Shown here: piece by piece, positions 43,874-52,435 of the stretch
How the letters are laid out: every line of letters begins with the position of its first letter
How positions within the stretch are numbered: the first letter of the stretch is position 1
Assembly: GCA_047833645.1 (NCBI GenBank)
Contig: CP181259.1
Location: 1,240,001 to 1,304,000, forward strand
Origin: Pseudolactococcus sp041800635
Lineage (GTDB): Bacteria; Bacillota; Bacilli; Lactobacillales; Streptococcaceae
Direction: 5' to 3'
DNA: 64,000 nucleotides
Notes under the pieces: model-generated
Told to the model about the DNA's origin: nothing
Seen by the model: the letters and a program-made list of their open reading frames with translations, nothing else
Database searches by the model: none
Translations under genes and position numbers: made by a program

Positions 43874-44557
43874 TTGAATAATTCACTTATTGTAAATGGT
43901 CTAACTATCTGGTATCGCAAGGAAAATCCTGTTATTCGTAATTTGTCGCTAACTTTATCATCTAATGAAGTTGTGGGGCTTATTGGATTGAATGGCGCCG
44001 GAAAAACAACACTTATAAATACACTTTCTGGCATTCACAAAGAATACAGCGGGGGATTGAATTTTGCAGACCGTTATTTCAAATTAAGCCGTTACACCGT
44101 ATTTTCAGAGGATGCTTCATTTCAGTATTACACATTCAATGAATATCTTCACCATGTATTCACAGCTTACGGTAAATCTGTCGAATCAAAGCGAGTTAAT
44201 GAACTATTGAAGGGGTTTAACTTTAGTAAATATCAAAATGTTCTAATTCGGGATTTGTCAACGGGGAACAGACGAAAAGTATTTCTTATCACGGGATTTG
44301 CTCTATGTACACCGTTTTTGTTGCTTGATGAACCGGTGAATGGACTAGATTTCCAAAGTACTGAATACTTGTATTTTTTAATAAATGATTACCGTAAATA
44401 TGGTACTGTAATGTTTGCCTCTCATATTTTAGAAAGCATTTCCCTTACTTCTGACCGTGTTCTTGTTTTGGAAAATGGCTGTATCAGTCACGAGTTTGTA
44501 CAGGAGCAAATTAACGCAGTTCAAATACGGGAGGCGTTACATGACACGGATTCTTAA
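43874..44557 (+). CDS. ABC transporter ATP-binding protein
   Basis: A 227-aa nucleotide-binding domain with Walker A GLNGAGKTT near residue 38, a degenerate signature LSTGNRRK near 132 instead of LSGGQ, and Walker B LLLDEPVNG near 155. The start is TTG 43874 with AGTAGG upstream. The following permease gene overlaps its end by 17 bases. Exporters of this short kind often serve peptide or drug efflux/immunity; the substrate is unknown. Confidence 0.9.
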   Translation: MNNSLIVNGLTIWYRKENPVIRNLSLTLSSNEVVGLIGLNGAGKTTLINTLSGIHKEYSGGLNFADRYFKLSRYTVFSEDASFQYYTFNEYLHHVFTAYGKSVESKRVNELLKGFNFSKYQNVLIRDLSTGNRRKVFLITGFALCTPFLLLDEPVNGLDFQSTEYLYFLINDYRKYGTVMFASHILESISLTSDRVLVLENGCISHEFVQEQINAVQIREALHDTDS

Positions 44558-45536
44558 TGTTAACTTGAAAAGGTTTATGGGAACAAAGTACGAGCGTATC
44601 GCAAAAACACTTGCACTTTGGGCTATTCTGCTTTTCGCCTTGAAGTCTTCTGGAGTAAGAATTGAAATTTCACCGACTGTTATATGGCTAACTACAACAG
44701 TACTGACAATTGGAGGGTTTATTCAAGTGTTATCATCTGATGATACGATAGATAGTTTGTATGGACAGATTATGCTACCGGAAAATCCCTTGGAATTTCA
44801 TTTTGCTTTCTTTCTCTCGGTTGCTTTATATACCTTGTTTACAAAAGTAGGTTTGCTGTTGGTTGTATATGTTGCAGTGAGTGAATTTCAGGTATTGACA
44901 ATAATTGGAGCAATCCTATTGTTTTTTGTTAGCGGGATTGTAACATATCTCCTTGATTTTCACACTGACAAAAAGGTAACTAAGTATCGCTATGTAAAAC
45001 ATACAAGAAGTAACTTTGCACTTTATCTTTTAAGATACTTGTTGAACAACAAGAAGTATCTTGCCAATACAGCCGCATTATGGGTATTTGGTTCTGTATT
45101 TGCCATAGTAGCTGGTAAAAATGCGCCTTCTGATTTCCTACCGATTGGGTTTACACTGATGTGCCTTAACACTCCGCTTGGTATTCTCTTATCAAATGAC
45201 AGAGCGTTATATCGGCAAATTAAACTTTTGCCTAGGCAATTTAATGGGGTGCTGTTACCCTACGCACTGTTTTTGGTAATTATAAATATGATTGCTTGTA
45301 GTGTTTACCTAATAGTATGGAAAATTGTGGTAGGCAATTTCTCACTTATTGTGCTTTTGTTCGCAGTAAATTTTTCTATTATAAGCGCAGGATTGACCGT
45401 TATGCTTGAAATAAAGGTTCCATTGCTGGGTTGGAAAGTCGAAAGTGACTTATGGCATCACCCACGGAAATACATTGTTCCAGGAATTATGATATTTCTT
45501 GCGATTTTACTAGTGATTTTGATGGGAGGATTTTAA
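44541..45536 (+). CDS. ABC transporter permease
   Basis: A 331-aa protein with about eight membrane spans (TLALWAILLFALKS, VIWLTTTVLTIGGFI, LFTKVGLLLVVYVAV, YIVPGIMIFLAILLVILM). The start is set at MTRILN (44541), which has SD GGGAGG 7 bases ahead; the open frame begins 28 codons earlier inside the ATPase gene. Partner of the ATPase 43874-44557. Confidence 0.85.
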   Translation: MTRILNVNLKRFMGTKYERIAKTLALWAILLFALKSSGVRIEISPTVIWLTTTVLTIGGFIQVLSSDDTIDSLYGQIMLPENPLEFHFAFFLSVALYTLFTKVGLLLVVYVAVSEFQVLTIIGAILLFFVSGIVTYLLDFHTDKKVTKYRYVKHTRSNFALYLLRYLLNNKKYLANTAALWVFGSVFAIVAGKNAPSDFLPIGFTLMCLNTPLGILLSNDRALYRQIKLLPRQFNGVLLPYALFLVIINMIACSVYLIVWKIVVGNFSLIVLLFAVNFSIISAGLTVMLEIKVPLLGWKVESDLWHHPRKYIVPGIMIFLAILLVILMGGF

Positions 45537-45537
45537 T

Positions 45538-45927
45538 ATGTCGAATTTCAGAAAATGGGGTAGTCCTCGTTCACCGAGAAAATATAGTCGTTTTACCTGG
45601 GTTTTAGGGTTTATGGGCTTTTTGGGTTTCCGTTACTTTTTCAGTTATGAAATCAGCGATTTGTTTAATTTCAGCTTCTTTGCTCTTTTCAGCGCATATT
45701 TCACGGCAAGACTTGCGGCTGAAATGCCTGACGAACGATACAAGGAAAACCAATTAAAGGCGAAAGCAATAACGATGTTCGTTCCAGCTATTACTTTATT
45801 TGCAATAGGAGTAGGGATTTCATCTTTTAGTATTTCGTATAAGGTTATTGTGCTTATTGCTGCACTTGGCTGGTCGGCAACCTTTATTACCTACGCTTTG
45901 GCGTTTTGGTATTACGAAAAGCATTAA
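45538..45927 (+). CDS. DUF3796-like membrane protein
   Basis: A 129-aa protein with about four spans (FTWVLGFMGFLGFRYFF, MFVPAITLFAIGVGIS, IVLIAALGWSATFITY) and the DERYKEN segment typical of DUF3796 proteins, which are usually beside XRE regulators. It starts one base after the permease stop. Confidence 0.75.
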   Translation: MSNFRKWGSPRSPRKYSRFTWVLGFMGFLGFRYFFSYEISDLFNFSFFALFSAYFTARLAAEMPDERYKENQLKAKAITMFVPAITLFAIGVGISSFSISYKVIVLIAALGWSATFITYALAFWYYEKH

Positions 45928-45941
45928 CGGGAGGCGCGTAA

Positions 45942-46145
45942 ATGGAACAATACATTAGCCACTTAAAAAAGTATCGCCAGCTTGCCAATTTCACGCAAGA
46001 AGAACTAGCAAACAAAGTTGGTGTTCGGCGGGAAACGATAATTCGGCTCGAATCTGCGAAGTACAATCCCTCGTTAAAATTGGCAGTGGACATTTCACGG
46101 GCAGTTGACGCACCGGTTGAGGATATATTTGAGTTCCAAAAATAA
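45942..46145 (+). CDS. XRE-family transcriptional regulator
   Basis: A 67-aa, single HTH protein (FTQEELANKVGVRRETIIRL; YNPSLKLAVDISRAVDAPVE) of the YgzD/YozG type that pairs with DUF3796 and ABC genes. SD GGGAGGCG. It probably regulates this cassette. Confidence 0.9.
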   Translation: MEQYISHLKKYRQLANFTQEELANKVGVRRETIIRLESAKYNPSLKLAVDISRAVDAPVEDIFEFQK

Positions 46146-46167
46146 ACGAGTTATTAAGGAGAGAGTA

Positions 46168-46374
46168 ATGACGGAAAGAGGATTACCATCGAAAACAAAA
46201 TGGTTATTGTGCCCTGTTTGCAAAAGTAAAACTCGTGTTAGGATAAGAGATAATACAATTCTTAAAAACTTTCCCTTATACTGTCCAAAGTGCAAGCATG
46301 AAACATTGATAAATATGATTTCTTCACAAATTACAGTAATCAAAGAGCCAGACGCAGAGCCGCAGAGCCGATAA
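46168..46374 (+). CDS. Cysteine-rich KTR-domain protein
   Basis: A 68-aa protein with two CxxC knuckles (LCPVCKSKTRV; YCPKCKHETL) and the KTR motif. The start is the ATG at 46168 with SD AAGGAGAGAG; a longer frame from 46105 overlaps the regulator. Such genes are common in Tn1549/Tn916-type elements, so the cassette may come from another ICE. Confidence 0.85.
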   Translation: MTERGLPSKTKWLLCPVCKSKTRVRIRDNTILKNFPLYCPKCKHETLINMISSQITVIKEPDAEPQSR

Positions 46375-46432
46375 TTTGAGGTTAATACAATCTCATCTTA
46401 TCGGCTCTTTCTGTTATGTATTCTCATTATGC

Positions 46433-46794
46433 TTAGTCTTTAATACTTCTAACTTCCTTGATACCATTGGCTAAAGCTTCCATAAGTGCTAGTTCTTTAT
46501 CAGTGAAGGTATCCATAAGTTTTTCTACCTGCAATCTCCTAATCTCCTAGTGCTTTTAACCAGATCATTACGAGGTAAGAAAAATTCATCAACGGACACA
46601 TGGAGTAATGATACAAGGTCATAAAGAACTTGTATGCTTGGGTGTTGCCCTTTATTTTCAATATTAGTTAAGTACCGTGGGTCAATTTCAATTAATGCTC
46701 CCACCTGTTAACGAGTTAAACCTCGTTTCAATCGAGCTTCTTTAATGGTTAAGCCAAAGGCTCTAAAATCATATTTATCTTCTTTTTTACGCAT
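46433..46794 (-). pseudogene. XRE-family regulator, broken by a stop and a frameshift
   Basis: Translation from 46794 reads MRKKEDKYDFRAFGLTIKEA, RLKRGLTR, then an in-frame TAA where Glu is expected, then QVGALIEIDPRYLTNIENKG and SIQVLYDLVSLLHVSVDEFF. Later a GGAGATTAGGAGATT duplication shifts the frame before EALANGIKEVRSIKD. It is a decayed regulator of the kind found in clostridial/streptococcal conjugative transposons. Confidence 0.75.
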
Positions 46795-46834
46795 AATAAA
46801 CCACCTCTATACATTTTACTGTTCCTATTAAATT

Positions 46835-47834
46835 ACCCGAATTGCTAGTTAATTTCATTGGAAAATAAATAAGTCGTGCTATCCTAATCTTAAACCACTA
46901 CGCATTAGAAAGCGCACGACTTATATGACTTATAATAGCACACTTCCAAAAGTTTTTGTTTATTTACTGACAACCATTGAGACGCTTTATCAAAAGAGTG
47001 TTCCCTTTGAGGTTCAAAACCGAAAGAACGTCCATCTCGCAACATCAGATTGCTTAGTTATCGCTTGTTACCTATGGGGCGTACTGCATTTTAGTGAAAC
47101 GCTTAAAGCTAAGCACCAACTTGCTCAAAGTTTATTTCCTAATTTCCTAGAATATTCTCGCTTTGTCCGCCGTTGTAATGCCCTCTTACCGAGTATCCAA
47201 GTCATTCGCCAAGCACTCGTCTTTAAAGAGGTTGAAGGAATTAGTGTATCCATTATTGACAGCTTCCCCATTCCTTTGTGTCAGCCTATTCGTAATTTCA
47301 GAAGCAAAGTTCTTGGAGATTATGCAAATGTTGGCTACAATGCTACAAAGGGACAGTACTTCTATGGCTGTAAATGTCATGCTTTAGTCAGTGAATCAGG
47401 CTATGTCATAGACTACACAATTACTCCTGCTTCAATGGCTGATAGTTCAATGACCGAGGAAGTGTTGAGTCAATTTGGGACACCAACAGTCCTTGGAGAT
47501 ATGGGATATCTAGGTCAGTCACTGCATGATAGGCTGGAATTAAAAGGAATTGATCTAATTACACCTGTCAGGAAGAACATGAAGCAAAAAGAAAATCCTT
47601 TTCCCTAATTTTTCAAAACGTAGAAAAGTGATTGAGCGAGTTTTCTCTTTTTTGACAAATCTAGGAGCTGAGCGTTGTAAAAGTCGTTCGCCTCAAGGTT
47701 TTCAATTGAAATTAGAGATGATACTTTTAGCGTATTCTTTACTGTTAAAATCAGCTAAATCACTGGAACCAGAGACTTTAAGATATTCTATCGGGTATCA
47801 AGTCATGGCTAAATAATCAACTAGCAATTCGGGT
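46835..47834 (+). mobile_element. IS982-family element (1000 bp)
   Basis: Ends ACCCGAATTGCTAGTT (46835) and AACTAGCAATTCGGGT (to 47834). Length as IS982. No target duplication was seen. A second left end lies at 43565. Confidence 0.9.
46925..47816 (+). pseudogene. IS982-family transposase with frameshift
   Basis: The two frames 46925-47608 and 47628-47816 together make a full-length IS982 transposase (about 296 aa). The first carries Asp in SIIDSFPIPL and Asp in VLGDMGYLG; the second the C-terminal ERVFSFLTNLGAERCKSR. One extra A in the run at 47584-47588 (AAGCAAAAAGAAAATCC) shifts the frame and gives an early stop. Probably inactive; IS982 transposases normally use one frame. Confidence 0.85.
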
Positions 47835-47835
47835 C

Positions 47836-47934
47836 TATCATTTAGACGGTATTATAATTGATGAATTTAATAACATTATTTCTGATAAATTTGGTTTAAC
47901 TCCTTACCATAAGTCAGATTGTTTCTATGAGTAA
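47836..47934 (+). pseudogene. C-terminal fragment of a second immA
   Basis: The frame YHLDGIIIDEFNNIISDKFG ... DCFYE matches the last 32 residues of ImmA at 27083-27511 but with differences, directly cut by IS982 on its left. It is followed by the ICE terminator. It marks a second, older ICE right end. Confidence 0.75.
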
Positions 47935-47950
47935 CATCTTTTGAATACAA

Positions 47951-47998
47951 AATAAAGTCTACCAGTTTTTTTCCTTGCTGATAGACTTTATTTTTTAT
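47951..47998 (+). terminator. ICE-type terminator, copy b
   Basis: AATAAAGTCTACCAG (47951-47965) / CTGATAGACTTTATT (47978-47992), then TTTTTATTT. It follows the immA fragment. Confidence 0.8.
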
Positions 47999-48017
47999 TT
48001 AACTAATGATTTTAGTA

Positions 48018-49098
48018 CCCAAATTGTAAAATGAAGTTAGCCACCTCAGGGAAAAAATTTTCCCACTAAAAAACACCTCAAAGATGCTATGCTGTAATTA
48101 AACAGATACCAGTCATAGGAGCTTTGAGATGCAAGAAAATTATACCACAACTTATAACCATTTGTCACTAGCTGAACGACAACTTATCGAAAAATGGTTT
48201 AAAGAAGGGATGAGTCGACGTCAGATTGCTAAGTTATTAGGTCGTAGCCATCAAACAATCAATAATGAAGTCAAGCGAGGACAAGTCCAACAAATGGATA
48301 CCTTTAGAGCGTATCATATCGTCTATAGTAGCGAGTATGCGCATCAACAGTACCATAAGCAACGAAAAAAGTCTATTAAAAACACAAAGCTTGATAAGCT
48401 GGTATTGGAAAAAATTGTCCATTACATCAAGGCTAAGGTCTCTCCAGAAGTGATCGCTAAAGCTAAATTCAATGGTCAAATCAGCTACTCAAGCATTTAC
48501 AACTGGATTTATAATGGCAAATTAGGCTTGAAACGTAAAGATATGCTTTATCCACATAAGACAAAAGTTATCAAGACGGTTTCAGCTAATCCTAGAGTTT
48601 ACGGTAAATCCATTGAAGAACGTCCTGAAGATATAAACAGGCGCAATGAGTTAGGGCATTGGGAAATTGATACTGTCGTCTTAACAAGGGCTAAAAACAA
48701 GGTTTTATTGACTTTGACAGAGCGAAAAAGTCGTTTGGAGATTATCAGAATAATCGCTGATAAATCTTCTGAGGCAGTTAATTCTGAGCTTAAGGCATTA
48801 ACTCAAAATTTTCAATTTAAGTCCATTACAGCTGATAATGGTACTGAATTTGCTCGTTTATCTGAGGCAGTTAATTGTGATATTTACTATGCTCACGCCT
48901 ATTCTAGTTGGGAAAGAGGAACTAACGAGAATCACAATCGCATGATTCGTAGATTTTTGCCTAAAGGCACAATAAAAACGACCACGAAAGAGGTCGCTCA
49001 AATTGAAATTTGGATGAATAACTATCCAAGAAAAATGTTTAATTACAGCACGCCGATACAGGTTTATCTGGGTGGCTAACTTGGACTTGCAATTTGCC
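48018..49098 (+). mobile_element. IS30-family element, copy 3 (1081 bp)
   Basis: Same element as copies 1 and 2 but in opposite orientation. Flanked by identical 13-bp AATGATTTTAGTA (48005-48017; 49099-49111). Confidence 0.92.
48129..49079 (+). CDS. IS30-family transposase, copy 3
   Basis: A 316-aa transposase, identical in protein sequence to copy 1 (27920-28870); HTH and DDE residues intact. Inserted beside the second ICE right end. Recombination with the inverted copies 1 or 2 could flip 16-20 kb of cargo. Confidence 0.95.
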   Translation: MQENYTTTYNHLSLAERQLIEKWFKEGMSRRQIAKLLGRSHQTINNEVKRGQVQQMDTFRAYHIVYSSEYAHQQYHKQRKKSIKNTKLDKLVLEKIVHYIKAKVSPEVIAKAKFNGQISYSSIYNWIYNGKLGLKRKDMLYPHKTKVIKTVSANPRVYGKSIEERPEDINRRNELGHWEIDTVVLTRAKNKVLLTLTERKSRLEIIRIIADKSSEAVNSELKALTQNFQFKSITADNGTEFARLSEAVNCDIYYAHAYSSWERGTNENHNRMIRRFLPKGTIKTTTKEVAQIEIWMNNYPRKMFNYSTPIQVYLGG

Positions 49099-49123
49099 AA
49101 TGATTTTAGTATTGTTAATTTGG

Positions 49124-49453
49124 CTATTTTAATTTTTTATAGTAAACGGTAAATTCATTTTCTCCGTCAACTTTAGATAAGGTATGAATAATGTACAAGT
49201 TACCATTTTTCTTAATGCTATATGAAGCCTTATTTAAAACACCTTCTGAATTGTTCGCCTTAATTGTTCTTTTTACATAATCGCTAGTATCATAGTTTAA
49301 TTCAGTATCATCTTTAGTCGTAACTGCCATTAGTAAACTATTTATATCTTTTTTTTCAATTATCGTGTATTTACTTTTAAAATATAAAGTTCCTAATAGT
49401 AGAGAAATAAAGATACAGAAAACAATGAATATAGACTTACTTGATTTTAACAT
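49124..49453 (-). CDS. Membrane-anchored extracellular protein (109 aa), unknown
   Basis: An N-terminal signal/anchor (SIFIVFCIFISLLLGTLYF) and a small extracellular domain (DYVKRTIKANNSEG, ASYSIKKNGNLYIIHTLSK). Not recognised. It follows a secreted-protein gene by 13 bases and is probably co-transcribed, so it may protect against or help display that product (inference). SD GAGGT. Confidence 0.6.
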   Translation of the reverse strand: MLKSSKSIFIVFCIFISLLLGTLYFKSKYTIIEKKDINSLLMAVTTKDDTELNYDTSDYVKRTIKANNSEGVLNKASYSIKKNGNLYIIHTLSKVDGENEFTVYYKKLK

Positions 49454-49466
49454 AGTCTACCTCTAT

Positions 49467-49913
49467 TCAATTTGCAATACAAGTAACAGTCCCTTTGTAG
49501 TCTAAAGTAACCCATGGTCCATTAATTGTTGAATATTCACTTACTTTCACTAGATAGATACGTCCTGTCCAATTTGTCAAATATCCGCTTGGAGCATTTA
49601 TATCAATCCATGCTGGTCTGTATGCAGTAGCCCACTGACTTTTAAAAGCCGTCCATGTTTTGCGTAAAGTCATTAATCTAGGTTGAATCATTGTTGAATC
49701 ATCTATTATCTGTATAGAGTCAATAAATTGTTCTGTAACATCAATACCGCGATCATCAGTGATTTTAATTCCATTATTTAAAGTAGCTGGATTAGATTCT
49801 GTCACCCCTTTTGTTACTTCATCAGCAGTGATAGTTTTCAATGGTATTATACTAAACACCATAAAACTTAGAAGAGCCATACAAGATAACAATAACGAAA
49901 TACTTTTTTTCAT
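49467..49913 (-). CDS. Secreted protein of unknown function (148 aa)
   Basis: The start at MKKSIS (49913) has SD AAAAGGAG; the open frame begins 8 codons earlier. A signal peptide of about 30 residues (LLLSCMALLSFMVFSIIPLK, TITADE) precedes a mature part rich in Trp and aromatic residues (TWTAFKSQWATAYRPAWID, GYLTNWTGRIYLVKV). It pairs with the membrane protein 49124-49453. No family recognised; a toxin or bacteriocin-like role is speculative. Confidence 0.6.
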   Translation of the reverse strand: MKKSISLLLSCMALLSFMVFSIIPLKTITADEVTKGVTESNPATLNNGIKITDDRGIDVTEQFIDSIQIIDDSTMIQPRLMTLRKTWTAFKSQWATAYRPAWIDINAPSGYLTNWTGRIYLVKVSEYSTINGPWVTLDYKGTVTCIAN

Positions 49914-50199
49914 TTTTTTGCTCCTTTTAATCATCAATATCTAACTAATAATGTTCAAATATTGATAAACATATATATCAGTAAAACAACTAATATCCAA
50001 CTCTCCTTTCTATCACTTTTAATATATAGAAATTGTTACAATTAAATTATACACTTTATTTAAAACGTTTTCAATAATAAAAATGGAATTAATTGACTAG
50101 AGAATTACTGCTTTTTAGCAGGATTCGTCTTAGGTTTGACATCTGCAACACTAGACAACATATAATTAGAAACTTACCATATTAAAACAAATACCATCT

Positions 50200-50285
50200 T
50201 ACCATGAGTCAGATTATTTCTATGAATAACATCTTTTGAATACAAAATAAAGTCTACCAGTTTTTTCTCGCTGATAGACTTTATT
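50200..50285 (+). pseudogene. Third ICE right-end trace: immA tail plus terminator copy c
   Basis: The frame YHESDYFYE and stop (50200-50229) equal the ImmA-fragment tail at 47908-47934 (YHKSDCFYE). After it comes AATAAAGTCTACCAG (50246-50260) / CTGATAGACTTTATT (50271-50285) and TTTTTA. About 110 bases here are over 90 percent identical to 47905-48015. The region 49938-50199 upstream holds no gene. Confidence 0.7.
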
Positions 50286-50313
50286 TTTTATTCAACTAAT
50301 GATTTTTTGATTG

Positions 50314-50336
50314 CTTGGTTAGTTTTTTGGTTAGTT
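50314..50336. repeat. Right-end integrase arm sites
   Basis: CTTGGTTAGTT (50314-50324) and TTTGGTTAGTT (50326-50336), the same units as at 8031-8066 beside int. Confidence 0.55.
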
Positions 50337-50402
50337 TTAAAATTTCAATTAAATTTCATAGCTACAAACCCTGTTACAATAGCTTATTCTTAAAAACAAA
50401 TA

Positions 50403-50423
50403 TAATTAGTCCTATTTTAACAC
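50403..50423. other. attR: right attachment site of the ICE
   Basis: TAATTAGTCCTATT (50403-50416) equals attL at 7905. Beyond it the sequence is the rsmE-terminator copy. The implied ICE is about 42.5 kb. Confidence 0.7.
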
Positions 50424-50470
50424 TTTTTTGAGATAAGAAAAAGGCTTGCGCCTTAATTCGATGATTCTTT
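50415..50470. repeat. 56-bp direct repeat A (rsmE-type terminator region)
   Basis: 53 of 56 bases are identical to 52436-52491. It contains AAGGC/GCCTT (50441-50454), on the minus strand followed by TTTTTC, i.e. a terminator. Confidence 0.75.
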
Positions 50471-50508
50471 TGGACGAACGAGTGTTTTCCCTTTTTAATA
50501 CAAAGAGA

Positions 50509-51047
50509 TTAGTGTGAAGTGGATTTCAGTAAATCATAAAGTGTCTCTTCTTCAGTTGCTTTATGCTTTTTCTGATGATAAATTTTTATAGCATTAAGGA
50601 GTTTGTCCGGATCTTCAAAGTATTCTTTCACAAATTGATAACTTTTTACACTTTTCATTTTCAATTTTTTTTGCAAAAGTCACTTGGCTTTTCTTTAGAT
50701 TTCAGGAATGCTTGATACTTATTTTCTGAAATAATGATCAAAATCTCTATTTCAGGTGCCGTAATAATATTGTGAATATTCAGCTTTTCTTCGTATAATT
50801 TGGCTTTCTTGCGCGTTTTAAAGCTAAATTGTTCTCGCCTTGAATCTAGTATCCGATACACGTCTACTTTTCCATCAAAATCTCTACCCAGATATTTTTC
50901 ACAAAACTCATCAGCTGATTGAACCCTAATCGGACCATCTTCTAATAAATTTTCATCCGATTCTATTAATAACAGGGAGTGATTGAGTAAAATTTCAATA
51001 ATCGCTTCTTCTGCGGCTCCTTCACAGATGATTGCATTTCTATTCAA
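50509..51047 (-). pseudogene. AbiLii-like partner protein, frameshifted at an A8 tract
   Basis: The first frame (51047-50661) gives 128 aa: MNRNAIICEGAAEEAIIEIL (TOPRIM-like start), FCEKYLGRDFDGKVDVYRIL, EIEILIIISENKYQAFLKSK. It ends in KPSDFCKKN. A second frame resumes after the run of eight A (minus strand; 50665-50672) and reads KMKSVKSYQFVKEYFEDPDK to a stop at 50509. A one-base change would restore about 178 aa. It may be broken or phase-variable. Partner of the ATPase upstream; resembles RloB/AbiLii-type proteins. Confidence 0.65.
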
Positions 51048-51056
51048 TACATGTCC

Positions 51057-52286
51057 CTACTTAGATTTAGAGATTTTCTTGATCACTCTTTTTAACTTCA
51101 TTTCGGCATCATATTTAGGAGCAGTATGACTGAGGATGCCTTTGATGAATTGATCACTTCTTCGAATATCGTTTCGTTTAAGTTCATCAGAAAGTTTTTT
51201 CAAGAAAATATTGTTATCTTTAGACACAATATAAATAGAGTCATTTCTATCTAATGTGTCAAGAAGTTCTGAATAATGAGTGGTGTAAACTAATACTGCG
51301 CCACCTGTATTTATTTTTCGATTCGTAAACAAATGAATTAAAGTCAATGCAATTTCTCTGTTAAAATGATTTTCAAGCTCATCTATCAGTATAACCCCAC
51401 CATTTTTCAAGGTTAAAATGGCTCTCATAAAGACACCTAAGCCTTTTACTGTCCCTGAGGAAAGGAGTGTATTTATCTCTGTTGGAGAATCCAGTACCTC
51501 TACTCTCTCATTCCCTTTAAATTTAAGCTCAATTTTAAAATCTTTTTTTCCTCGTTCTTCAACAATATCAAATTTCAAAAATTCTATACTAGGATCAAGA
51601 AATTGAATGATCTCAAGCGGTACAGGACCAAAAGTATTTAGCATATTAAAATCAGTGAAGCCGAGCATGTCCCTATAATATAATTTTTTATAGGTTTTAA
51701 GATTATAAAAAACGTTTAATAAGCTGACATCTGAACTTAAAGCTAAGAACTCTTCCGACTTTCTGTCTAGGATTTGGATTTTTTCGTTTTCTTTCTTGTC
51801 AAAGCAATACAAATCTTTCTTTGATCGAATACCTGCGGTACTCTTTCTATACAGTATTTCTTCGGAAATAAAATATTTGTACTCATCATCAGAACTATCT
51901 TTTGTTCTTAATATTGTTACTTCTAACTTGTTTACAGATGCTTCATCATCGATATGATTATAGAAATAAACACTAATTTTCCCTTTTTGTTCAATACCTA
52001 AATTTAAAAAATTAGATTTATCAGAAAGAAAAGCTTTCGGTGTTGGGCTATTAATTGGTTTAGCTTGAATCAAGTTCATAACAAAAGCTATCACATTTAA
52101 AGTTTGTGTTTTACCAGCTGCATTTAATCCCGTAAAAGTCAAAGTTCTGTTCAGATAAAAATTTTTAAATAAATGGATTAACTCATGTCTCTCACTTTCT
52201 TTTACACGACTCTCTGTTAAAAAAGAAATTTCAGTTCCTTTTTGAAACAACGGCAAATCTTCTATAACTATTTTTAGTAATTTCAT
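51057..52286 (-). CDS. AAA_15/21-type ATPase, AbiLi-like defence protein
   Basis: A 409-aa SMC/OLD-like ATPase: Walker A GLNAAGKTQT near residue 53, signature region NTLLSSGTVKG near 272, Walker B GVILIDELENHF near 300 and H-loop VLVYTTHYSE near 332. No nuclease domain is fused. Followed 9 bases later by the TOPRIM-like partner, so together they resemble AbiL/RloAB-type abortive-infection pairs, common in lactococci. It sits in a 2-kb block between 56-bp direct repeats just outside the ICE. SD GGAGG. Confidence 0.75.
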   Translation of the reverse strand: MKLLKIVIEDLPLFQKGTEISFLTESRVKESERHELIHLFKNFYLNRTLTFTGLNAAGKTQTLNVIAFVMNLIQAKPINSPTPKAFLSDKSNFLNLGIEQKGKISVYFYNHIDDEASVNKLEVTILRTKDSSDDEYKYFISEEILYRKSTAGIRSKKDLYCFDKKENEKIQILDRKSEEFLALSSDVSLLNVFYNLKTYKKLYYRDMLGFTDFNMLNTFGPVPLEIIQFLDPSIEFLKFDIVEERGKKDFKIELKFKGNERVEVLDSPTEINTLLSSGTVKGLGVFMRAILTLKNGGVILIDELENHFNREIALTLIHLFTNRKINTGGAVLVYTTHYSELLDTLDRNDSIYIVSKDNNIFLKKLSDELKRNDIRRSDQFIKGILSHTAPKYDAEMKLKRVIKKISKSK

Positions 52287-52435
52287 GATATCCTCCTTAC
52301 AGATTATCTCTTACTTCAACTATATCGTATCATATCACTTAATACTTTTCAACACTTAAATACAAAATTACGTAATTAAGCGTATTTCTGTTTTTTCAAA
52401 CTCTCTTTTTACAAGAAATTTTACGACAATTAGAC

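Noticed and set aside
46925..47816. Programmed frameshift in IS982
   Set aside because: IS982 transposases normally use one frame; a single extra A in an A run is more simply a mutation or read error.
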